A stretch of DNA of 5,616 nt from Akkermansiaceae bacterium (GTDB taxonomy: Bacteria; Verrucomicrobiota; Verrucomicrobiia; Verrucomicrobiales; Akkermansiaceae): NCBI GenBank assembly GCA_018676385.1, contig JABHEX010000350.1, positions 1 through 5,616 on the forward strand. The letters run 5' to 3'. The translations under genes and the position numbers were made by a program. The notes below the pieces were generated by a model. That model had not been told where the DNA came from and searched no databases. It saw only the letters and a list, made by a program, of their open reading frames with translations. Below are positions 1-5,616 of this stretch, one piece after another (the first letter of the stretch is position 1; every line of letters begins with the position of its first letter).

Positions 1-1583
1 CTCCTGACCACTTTGGTCTAGAGAGAGAAGCCGAAGAGGTGAGTTTAAATGTTAACTATAACTTTGATAACGGTATGAATTTAAATGTTATCTATGCTGC
101 TCACGAAAATAGCTACGGCTCTCATAATGATCTTGACCGTCGAGTGACAGAAGATCTTGATCTGATGGGAATGGGCGGTGGTATCTTCGGTGATTTCGGT
201 GCAAACCATCCAGCTGATGCACAGGACTTGAGAATGCAGGCTATGCAAGATTCCTCTTGGGAGGTTCGTTTATCCTCGTCTGATGACCAAAACCTTCGAT
301 GGACAGTGGGATACAGTGATGTTGAGATGGATAATATTGCTCAGATCATTGGTAGCATGATTGTTTACTATCCTTCAAATGCGAGCGAAGGTCGCACTGC
401 TCCAGAGGGTGGCGTTCCACTTTGTAACAGTTTGTGGGGCGGGTTCCCAATGGGCGGTGATGTGTGTGGAAACTATGGCTCTCAGACATCTAATACCACT
501 AACACGCAGTGGGCAACCGTTAATACTAGCGCTGTATACGGGACTTTGACTTATGATGTAACTGACCAGTTGACTTTAAGTGCTGAAGTAAGGCGTCAAA
601 AGGATGAGGTTAGTGAGGGAAGTTACGATTATGGAAGCACTGCTGAGGTGCGGAATGCTAGTGGTGAATTTACTAGTACCATGCCTCGGTTTATTGCCGA
701 CTTTAAGGCTAACGAAGATACTACAATTTATCTGAGTTATGCTGAGGGTGTCCTTCCTGGTTTGTTTAACCCTGCACTCATTGGTCTGAGTGATTCACAG
801 CTTGCTGAGATCGCGTCTCAAACTGGTGGTGCAGATGTTGAGGTTGAAGAAGAAGTCGCTGAGAACTGGGAACTTGGTCTCAAACGAAGCTTCCTTGATG
901 GGCGAGGCTTTATTTCAGCTGCGTACTACACAACTGATCTTACCAATGTTCATATTCCGTCTGTAGCATCGTATACCGACGTAGATGAAGAAGGTGCCTC
1001 GATTCAAGTAGCCACAGGTAATATCACCGGTCAAGGCGGTACTGCGGATCTCAGTGGTTTAGAGATTGAAGGAACTGTGCTGCTAAATGAAAATCTGACC
1101 TTAGGGTTTACTTATGCACTGAATGATAGTGAATTAGGGAGCACATTCTTTAGCCCAGATGCCGCAGATCTATTGGGAGACGGCACTCTAGCGGTAGGGA
1201 ATGAGTTCTCTAGATACCCAAAAACCAGCGGCAGTGTGTCTTTGGACTTTAATAAAGACGTTGCTGCAGGCGAGTTCTTCGCTCGAGCTGATGTGATCTA
1301 TACCGGTAAGATGTATGCATCAAATGCGATGCTTGCTCACACTGGAACTGGTCAGCGAATTAATCTTAGAACAGGTCTAGATACGGACCAGTACAGACTT
1401 GAACTATTCTGTACCAACTGTTTTGAAGATGAGCAGCCAAAAGGACTTCAGGCAATGTGGGATCTTTCAGGAATCACAGGTGGTTTCGGTGATGGTGTTA
1501 CTACCGCTGCAGGACCTCGAATCCTAGCGATGTCACTCCCTGATAAGAGAGTATTTGGTGTAAGAGCTTCGGTTAAGTTCTAA
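1..1583 (+). CDS. TonB-dependent outer-membrane receptor, C-terminal part (5' end outside window)
   Basis: This is the beta-barrel part of a TonB-dependent receptor, an outer-membrane protein that imports a ligand using energy from TonB-ExbB-ExbD. The frame is open back to base 3, reading PDHFGLEREAEE before the GTG at 39. That GTG is therefore an internal Val and not a start. About 526 residues are visible; complete receptors are usually 700-900, so the signal peptide, TonB box and plug lie to the left. Family marks are alternating strand-like segments with Asp/Asn/Gly turns, a YLSYAEGVLPGLFNP segment (729-773, the usual 'YxSYxxGxxPGxFN' barrel motif), NWELGLK (864-884) followed by LDGR, and the ending DKRVFGVRASVKF with a terminal Phe (1542-1580), the outer-membrane insertion signal. 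Two Cys pairs are odd for a barrel: codons 423 and 465 in a likely extracellular loop, and CxxC at 1410-1421. A strong terminator follows. The ligand is unknown: both siderophore-type and carbon-substrate receptors look like this. The family call is secure. Confidence 0.93.
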   Translation, partial: PDHFGLEREAEEVSLNVNYNFDNGMNLNVIYAAHENSYGSHNDLDRRVTEDLDLMGMGGGIFGDFGANHPADAQDLRMQAMQDSSWEVRLSSSDDQNLRWTVGYSDVEMDNIAQIIGSMIVYYPSNASEGRTAPEGGVPLCNSLWGGFPMGGDVCGNYGSQTSNTTNTQWATVNTSAVYGTLTYDVTDQLTLSAEVRRQKDEVSEGSYDYGSTAEVRNASGEFTSTMPRFIADFKANEDTTIYLSYAEGVLPGLFNPALIGLSDSQLAEIASQTGGADVEVEEEVAENWELGLKRSFLDGRGFISAAYYTTDLTNVHIPSVASYTDVDEEGASIQVATGNITGQGGTADLSGLEIEGTVLLNENLTLGFTYALNDSELGSTFFSPDAADLLGDGTLAVGNEFSRYPKTSGSVSLDFNKDVAAGEFFARADVIYTGKMYASNAMLAHTGTGQRINLRTGLDTDQYRLELFCTNCFEDEQPKGLQAMWDLSGITGGFGDGVTTAAGPRILAMSLPDKRVFGVRASVKF

Positions 1584-1608
1584 ACTCACCAAAGCTTAAA
1601 GCAAGTCT

Positions 1609-1645
1609 AGCCGGAGCAGCTTTAGTTGCTCCGGCTTTATTTTGG
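1609..1645 (+). terminator. Rho-independent terminator after the TonB-dependent receptor
   Basis: A perfect 10-bp GC-rich stem, AGCCGGAGCA (1609-1618) with TGCTCCGGCT (1627-1636), can extend by a G-U and a C-G pair to a TTTA tetraloop. It runs into a T-rich tail (TTTATTTT, from 1636). It sits 25 bases after the receptor stop codon. This is a textbook intrinsic terminator and suggests that the receptor and the following lyase gene are separate transcription units, although read-through cannot be excluded. Confidence 0.92.
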
Positions 1646-1652
1646 CTTAAAC

Positions 1653-1681
1653 TTCGATAAAGTAGGTCAACAAAACATAAT
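1653..1681 (+). promoter_or_regulatory. Possible sigma70-type promoter for the lyase-oxidoreductase unit
   Basis: CATAAT (1676-1681) matches five of six bases of the -10 consensus and lies 17 bases after TTCGAT (1653-1658), a poor -35 match. Transcription would start near 1688, giving a leader of about 35 bases before the ATG at 1722. A promoter is expected here because a strong terminator lies just upstream. The exact boxes are a guess, and the weak -35 would fit an activator-dependent promoter. Confidence 0.35.
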
Positions 1682-1693
1682 GATCACCTGCTT
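1660..1693. promoter_or_regulatory. Imperfect inverted repeat, candidate operator
   Basis: AAGTAGGTCAAC (1660-1671) pairs in inverted orientation with GATCACCTGCTT (1682-1693). Nine of 12 positions match, and the spacer is the 10-base AT-rich AAAACATAAT. The half-site centres are 22 bases apart, about two helical turns, and the spacer holds most of the proposed -10 box, as a repressor site would. An inverted repeat of this quality can arise by chance in an intergenic region of this size, so support is modest. No regulator gene is in the window. Confidence 0.25.
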
Positions 1694-1721
1694 TTTATTT
1701 CCCAAGTGATAGAGGAATACC

Positions 1722-2633
1722 ATGTCTGATTTTGTAGAAATAGTTGATGTTAGCCCAAGAGACGGACTTCAGAGCCAGCCAGTACTTTTGGATACTAGCG
1801 TCAAGTTAGAACTTATCCAAAGGTTAGTCGATTCAGGGATTCGGCGAATGGAGGCTGTTAGTTTCGTTAACCCAAAGCGTGTTCCTCAAATGGCTGACGC
1901 AGAGCAGGTTATTCAGGGTTTGCCTAAACAAGATGGTCTAACATTTATCGGTCTTGTTTTGAATATGCGTGGTTATGAGAGAGCGATTACTACCGGTATT
2001 GATGAGATTAATTGCGTGGTGGTTGCTTCTGAGACATTTAATATGCGAAATCAAGGCGCTAGCATTGACCAGACTATGCAAAACGTAACTGATATTTGTA
2101 AACAGGCTGAAACAACAAATATTATTAATGGCGTCACAGTTAGCGCTGCATTCGGATGCCCGTTTGAGGGAGAAATACCGATAGGTCAGGTGATCAATTT
2201 AGTCGAGCGTCTTTCGGGCATGGGTTATAAAGAGATTGCATTAGCTGACACGATTGGTGTGGCTAGCCCTTCTGATGTTAGCCGTTTACTAACGGGGATC
2301 AATCGGTTAAATCTTGATATAAAGTTGCGCTGCCACTTTCATAATACAAGAAACACAGCTGTCGCCAATACCTATGTTGCGATCCAAGAAGGTGTTAGAA
2401 GTTTCGATGCCAGTTGCGGTGGAGTGGGTGGTTGTCCTTTTGCTCCTGCAGCCACGGGTAATGTTGCGACAGAAGATTTACTTTATATGATTAATAGAAT
2501 GGGTATGAGAACCAATATTAATATCGATAAGGTCATTGAGACTGCTCAGTGGCTAGAGGGACCTTTGCAGGCATCTGTACCAAGTATGTTGGCGAAGGCA
2601 GGAGTATTTCCAAAATCTGAACAAAAAACATGA
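1722..2633 (+). CDS. HMG-CoA lyase family protein (DRE-TIM metallolyase)
   Basis: This 303-residue protein belongs to the HMGL-like TIM-barrel metallolyases. The classical member cleaves 3-hydroxy-3-methylglutaryl-CoA to acetyl-CoA and acetoacetate in the cytoplasm, using a divalent metal. Conserved positions are visible: SPRDGLQ with R13 and D14, E44 and S47 in MEAVSFVNPKRVPQMAD, D176 in LADTIGV, HFH with H205 and H207, and GGCPFAPAATGN with C238, N247 and E251. Their spacing equals that of human HMGCL (R41, D42, E72, D204, H233/H235, C266, N275, E279, recalled from the literature), so metal ligands and catalytic Arg and Cys are all present. The canonical HCHDTYGQ is HFHNTRNT here, which may mark a subfamily with another 3-hydroxy-acyl-CoA substrate. 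The ATG start has an AGAGGA site five bases upstream. It lies 20 bases before the oxidoreductase gene, probably in one operon. None of the usual leucine-degradation (liu) genes lie beside it, so a mvaB/liuE symbol is not assigned. Confidence 0.9.
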   Translation: MSDFVEIVDVSPRDGLQSQPVLLDTSVKLELIQRLVDSGIRRMEAVSFVNPKRVPQMADAEQVIQGLPKQDGLTFIGLVLNMRGYERAITTGIDEINCVVVASETFNMRNQGASIDQTMQNVTDICKQAETTNIINGVTVSAAFGCPFEGEIPIGQVINLVERLSGMGYKEIALADTIGVASPSDVSRLLTGINRLNLDIKLRCHFHNTRNTAVANTYVAIQEGVRSFDASCGGVGGCPFAPAATGNVATEDLLYMINRMGMRTNINIDKVIETAQWLEGPLQASVPSMLAKAGVFPKSEQKT

Positions 2634-2653
2634 TATTTAGTTAGAGTTTAATT

Positions 2654-4051
2654 ATGAGTATTCTTAGTTTATCTGAAGCTGATTTTAGTTTTGAATTGGA
2701 CGTAGCCGTCATTGGAGCCGGGGCTTGCGGGCTTTGCGCTGGCTTAGCTGCACAGGCAGCAGGTGGCGAAGTTTTGATTCTTGAGCGTGATCCCAGTGCA
2801 CTGGGGACCAGCGCAATGTCGACGGGTCTTATTCCCGCGGCTGGAACATCTGCCCAGAAAGAAGCGGACATCATTGACTCACCTGAGATTTTCGCCCGGG
2901 ACATTTGCGCAAAGTCTAAATTCAGAACTGATGGGGAACTGGCTTTAGCGCTTGCTCAAGAGTCAGCTAAAACCATTGAATGGTTAGTGAATGACTGCGA
3001 AGTTCCCTTGTCCCTGGTTGATAGCTTTGTTTATCCCGGTCATTCGGTTATGCGCATGCATGGCACGCCAAACCGATCAGGAGCCGAGTTAATGGGTAGT
3101 TTAAGTCATGCGATTGAAAGAGAAGGGGTTCCTATTTTAACAAATGCTAAGGTAACCAATTTATTCGCTGACGACGATGGACGTGTTTACGGAGTGCGAT
3201 TTGAAAGACCAGATGGCAGCTCTGAAGATTTAGGATGCCGAGCAATAATACTTGCCTGCTGTGGTTTTGCGGGTAACCCACAAATGTTGAGTCAATATAT
3301 TCCAGAAATTAAAGATGGAGAGTTTTTTGGACATCCAGGGAACAAGGGTGACGCAGTACTTTGGGGCGATGCACTTGGAGCGGCTGTTGCAGACATGAGT
3401 GCTTACCAGGGGCATGCGGGCCTCGCTAAAGGGTTTGGAATTCCGATTTTATGGCCGTGTATTGTGGAGGGTGGAGTCCAAATTAATCAAACAGGACAAA
3501 GATTTTCTAACGAAGCTAGAGGTTACTCTGAGCAGGCGGTTGATGTGCTTCGGCAAGAGGGTGCTGTGGCATGGACATTTTATGATGAGCAGAGACACAA
3601 TTTGATGTTGGAATTTGATGACTACAAAGAGGCAGTCGCGGCAGGTGCGATACGCAAGGGAGACAGTCTCGATGAGATATGCATGGAAACTAAGTTACCA
3701 ATCGATGAAGTTTCCAAAACCTTGCTAGATATAGCATCTTTAGTCGATGAAGATCAAACCGATCAATTTGGCAGAAGTTTTAAAGGTAAGAAGGCATTGA
3801 GTCCACCATTCTATGCAGTGAAAGTAACAGGTGCGATATTCCATACTCAAGGAGGACTAAAAGTAGATAAAAATGCTCATGTCTTACGAGCGGATGGGTC
3901 AGCGCTACCAAATCTGTATGCAGGGGGTGGGGCAGCTAGAGGAATTTCAGGGCCTGATGCTTCGGGATATTTAGCCGGTAATGGCTTATTAACAGCGACT
4001 ACTTATGGTCGGTTGGCAGGACTTGCAGCTGTTGCTGACCTTGGTGACTAG
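2654..4051 (+). CDS. FAD-dependent oxidoreductase, fumarate reductase / 3-ketosteroid dehydrogenase-like
   Basis: This 465-residue flavoprotein is of the FAD_binding_2 type (fumarate reductase flavoprotein, tricarballylate dehydrogenase, urocanate reductase, 3-ketosteroid dehydrogenases). Such enzymes add or remove hydrogen across a C-C bond next to a carbonyl or carboxylate. Visible features are a Rossmann GxGxxG at G21-G26 in DVAVIGAGACGL, acidic E44 ending the second strand (FAD ribose), SAMSTGLIPAAGT (53-65), YQGHAG (251-256), GQRFSNEARGYSEQA with R283 and R289, HTQGGLKVD starting at H397, and the C-terminal FAD loop GISGPDASGYLAGNGL (430-445). R289 and H397 align by motif with the proton-donor Arg and substrate-binding His of soluble fumarate reductases. 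The usual C-terminal Arg of the RLGGN motif is absent, so simple fumarate reduction is unlikely. There is no signal peptide, heme or covalent-FMN domain, so it is probably cytoplasmic and needs an external electron partner. The ATG start has a weak AGAG site at 2643-2646. Substrate and direction of reaction are unknown. Confidence 0.88.
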   Translation: MSILSLSEADFSFELDVAVIGAGACGLCAGLAAQAAGGEVLILERDPSALGTSAMSTGLIPAAGTSAQKEADIIDSPEIFARDICAKSKFRTDGELALALAQESAKTIEWLVNDCEVPLSLVDSFVYPGHSVMRMHGTPNRSGAELMGSLSHAIEREGVPILTNAKVTNLFADDDGRVYGVRFERPDGSSEDLGCRAIILACCGFAGNPQMLSQYIPEIKDGEFFGHPGNKGDAVLWGDALGAAVADMSAYQGHAGLAKGFGIPILWPCIVEGGVQINQTGQRFSNEARGYSEQAVDVLRQEGAVAWTFYDEQRHNLMLEFDDYKEAVAAGAIRKGDSLDEICMETKLPIDEVSKTLLDIASLVDEDQTDQFGRSFKGKKALSPPFYAVKVTGAIFHTQGGLKVDKNAHVLRADGSALPNLYAGGGAARGISGPDASGYLAGNGLLTATTYGRLAGLAAVADLGD

Positions 4052-4094
4052 AACATTAAAGATTTAGCAAAATTATGTTTTTTTGGTACTTACT
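4052..4094. other. Short convergent intergenic gap without a clear terminator
   Basis: Only 43 bases separate the stop of the flavoprotein (TAG, 4049-4051) from the stop of dctM (TGA on the minus strand, 4095-4097). The only candidate hairpin is AACAT (4052-4056) with ATGTT (4075-4079), a 5-bp AT-rich stem with an 18-base loop, followed by a run of T ending at 4084. That is too weak to call an intrinsic terminator. Confidence 0.6.
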
Positions 4095-5396
4095 TCAACC
4101 TATTATGCTGGGTAACCAAAGTGTTATTTCAGGAACAGTGGTGAGTATTAAAAGCTTGATAATATCGCTTATAACAAACGGTAGGGTTCCAGCAAAAATT
4201 GTTTTCAATGGTATGTCTTGTGTCATTCCAAATAGCACAAAAACATTCATTCCGATGGGAGGAGTATTCATCCCCGTGCCTATAACACTTAGCATCATGA
4301 TCCCCCACCATATGGGGTCATAACCGAGTCCTGTCACTATAGGTAGTACAAAAGGAAGGGTGATAACCATTGCAGCCACAGTCTCAAATATACTGCCTAG
4401 TATCAAATACATCAGGTAAAGTGCCAAAACGACGACAAATGCTGGTAAGTTCATCGAATCGATCCAAGTGACAGTATATTCCGGCATATGTGATATAGAT
4501 AAGAAATATGAAAGAATGGTTGCGCCAATTAGCATCATGTAAATCATCGCTGTATTACTAGCGGTCTCTTGCAGTACTTCGCGAAGGTTGCTTTTAGTGA
4601 GCTGGCCTCGCATTCCACACATAACAAAAGCGATTACCACTCCAACGGCAGCAGCTTCAGTAATATTGAACACCCCACCATAGATACCGCCGGCTACGAC
4701 GCCACCCAGTAAAAGAACCTGCCAGCTTTTAATGAGGGACTGTCCTCGGGTAGTCCAGCTCGCTCGCTCTCCTTTTGGTGCGATATCTGGATTGATTCGC
4801 ACGATAGTAATAATGGTTAGGGCATTCATCACAATAGCTAACATAGCGGGGATTATCGCGGCTATCATTAGCATTCGAGTATCTAAATCAGTGAGCAAAG
4901 CATAGAGAACAATAATCAAAGATGGTGGAATGAGCGAGCCGAGGGCACCACCGGCAGCAATACTTCCTGTGGCTAAAGAGGGGTTGTAACCTCGTTTCAG
5001 CATTTCAGGGAGGGCAACTCTTGTCATGGTGGCTACTGTTGCTAAGGATGAACCGCAGACTGAACCAAATGCTGCACAACCACCTACGGTTGCCAGAGCT
5101 AAGCCGCCTCTTCTGTGGCCCAAAAAACTATTAGCAAGTCTAAATAAATCTGTTGATAGACCCGCAGCACTGGCAAGACTGCCCAGCAAAATAAAAAAGG
5201 GAATAATTGAATAATCCATATTAGACAAAGTAGCGGAGAATTCAGTGCCGATTAAAGACACAGCTTCGTCAAAACCGACAATCCAGGCAAACACACCCAC
5301 GCCAGTAGTAGCAAGAGAAACGCCTACAGGTACATGCAACGCTATTAGCGCAAACATGATCAAAATACCCAATAATGCGATTGTAATAGCTTCCAT
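4095..5396 (-). CDS. dctM: TRAP transporter large permease (DctM)
   Basis: This is the large membrane subunit of a tripartite ATP-independent periplasmic transporter, which imports organic acids and similar solutes with a sodium gradient, fed by a periplasmic binding protein. The 433 residues match the usual family length. They are almost all hydrophobic segments, consistent with about a dozen membrane helices. Family motifs are SIIPFFILLGSLASAAGLS (63-81), GGCAAFGSVCGSSLATVATM (105-124, the GSS substrate/sodium hairpin), GSLIPPS (153-159) and a second-repeat counterpart GTGMNTPPIG ending at residue 382. A polar break near residues 206-214 (PKGERASWT) is the expected loop between halves. The ATG has AGGAA seven bases upstream (5404-5408) inside dctQ, and its A is also the last base of the dctQ stop (TGATG), indicating translational coupling. 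Neighbouring enzymes hint at a carboxylic acid substrate, but the permease sequence does not reveal which. Confidence 0.96.
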   Translation of the reverse strand: MEAITIALLGILIMFALIALHVPVGVSLATTGVGVFAWIVGFDEAVSLIGTEFSATLSNMDYSIIPFFILLGSLASAAGLSTDLFRLANSFLGHRRGGLALATVGGCAAFGSVCGSSLATVATMTRVALPEMLKRGYNPSLATGSIAAGGALGSLIPPSLIIVLYALLTDLDTRMLMIAAIIPAMLAIVMNALTIITIVRINPDIAPKGERASWTTRGQSLIKSWQVLLLGGVVAGGIYGGVFNITEAAAVGVVIAFVMCGMRGQLTKSNLREVLQETASNTAMIYMMLIGATILSYFLSISHMPEYTVTWIDSMNLPAFVVVLALYLMYLILGSIFETVAAMVITLPFVLPIVTGLGYDPIWWGIMMLSVIGTGMNTPPIGMNVFVLFGMTQDIPLKTIFAGTLPFVISDIIKLLILTTVPEITLWLPSIIG

Positions 5397-5616
5397 CAGT
5401 CAGTTCCTACTGTCTCGGAGATCCCGGAGTGAGAATGAATTGCTTGATGTATTTTTGAGGCAGTTACTATTAGTTGAGCAGGTATACAGAGAGCCATTAA
5501 GCCCGTTGTGAGCCACCAAAACGGTGCGATTGGAATTTGTAAAATCAATGTGTGCTGAATCTCCACCTCAATCGAAAAGATGGCCAGTTGCCAAACGACA
5601 AGAATGAAGAGAAGTA
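5396..5616 (-). CDS. dctQ: TRAP transporter small permease (DctQ), C-terminal part
   Basis: The frame read on the minus strand from the right edge is open for 72 codons and ends at TGA (5398-5396), sharing one base with the dctM ATG. The visible protein has a hydrophobic helix (LLFILVVWQLAIFSIEVEIQ), a short loop, then IPIAPFWWLTTGLMALCIPA leading to a final helix, and a polar tail ending ETVGTD. The pattern of a polar helix end, an 'IP..PFWW' turn and a last membrane helix is typical of the C-terminal half of the DctQ four-helix subunit, and its place directly before dctM supports this strongly. The subunit forms the membrane complex with DctM and helps dock the binding protein. The N-terminal half, its start and any dctP gene lie beyond the window. 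Confidence 0.88.
   Translation of the reverse strand, partial: LLFILVVWQLAIFSIEVEIQHTLILQIPIAPFWWLTTGLMALCIPAQLIVTASKIHQAIHSHSGISETVGTD

Noticed and set aside
39..41. GTG at 39 as the start of the TonB-dependent receptor gene
   Set aside because: The same frame is open to the left edge and reads barrel-like sequence before it. There is no plug domain, signal peptide or TonB box after it, so the gene begins outside the window.
361..549. 62-codon plus-strand frame inside the receptor gene
   Set aside because: It is fully inside the receptor barrel in another frame, with no features of its own.
2641..2904. 87-codon minus-strand open frame over the start of the flavoprotein gene
   Set aside because: It lies opposite the conserved FAD-binding N-terminus, whose GxGxxG and downstream motifs are in the plus frame. 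It has no recognisable domain, so it is a shadow frame.
4075..4323. 82-codon plus-strand open frame after the flavoprotein gene
   Set aside because: It is antisense to the conserved C-terminal end of dctM, including the TPPIG motif. No clear ribosome site or family resemblance is visible.
5245..5511. 88-codon plus-strand open frame spanning the dctM/dctQ junction
   Set aside because: It is antisense to two well-supported TRAP permease genes whose frames join in a TGATG overlap. Its composition is what the reverse of membrane-protein codons gives.

Overview
The window looks like a catabolic or uptake locus of a Gram-negative bacterium. The outer-membrane TonB-dependent receptor proves the cell has an outer membrane. 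The receptor style (long barrel, C-terminal Phe), the moderate-to-low GC and the TRAP transporter fit a marine or aquatic proteobacterium, perhaps a gammaproteobacterium. That assignment is inference, because no rRNA or other marker gene is present.

Layout. Bases 1-1583 (+) hold the C-terminal part of a TonB-dependent receptor, which is open through the left edge. A strong rho-independent terminator (about 1609-1645) separates it from the next unit. A short intergenic region with a possible promoter and an imperfect inverted repeat leads into a two-gene (+) unit: an HMG-CoA-lyase-family enzyme (1722-2633) and, 20 bases later, a fumarate-reductase/ketosteroid-dehydrogenase-like FAD oxidoreductase (2654-4051). 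Converging on these from the right, with only 43 bases between the stop codons, is a (-) strand TRAP transporter unit: the large permease DctM (4095-5396), and overlapping its start by one base (TGATG) the end of the small permease DctQ (5396-5616, 5' part off the right edge). A DctP-type binding protein is expected beyond the right edge but is not seen.

How they may work together. A receptor for crossing the outer membrane, a TRAP importer for an organic acid at the inner membrane, a flavin dehydrogenase/reductase and a lyase cleaving a 3-hydroxy-acyl-CoA would make a plausible pathway for a carboxylic acid, possibly branched. The substrate cannot be read from the sequence, and no CoA-activating enzyme lies in the window. 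All gene families are known ones. The novelty, if any, is in the combination and in the unusual active-site surroundings of the two enzymes. No tRNA, CRISPR, insertion sequence or phage feature was found.
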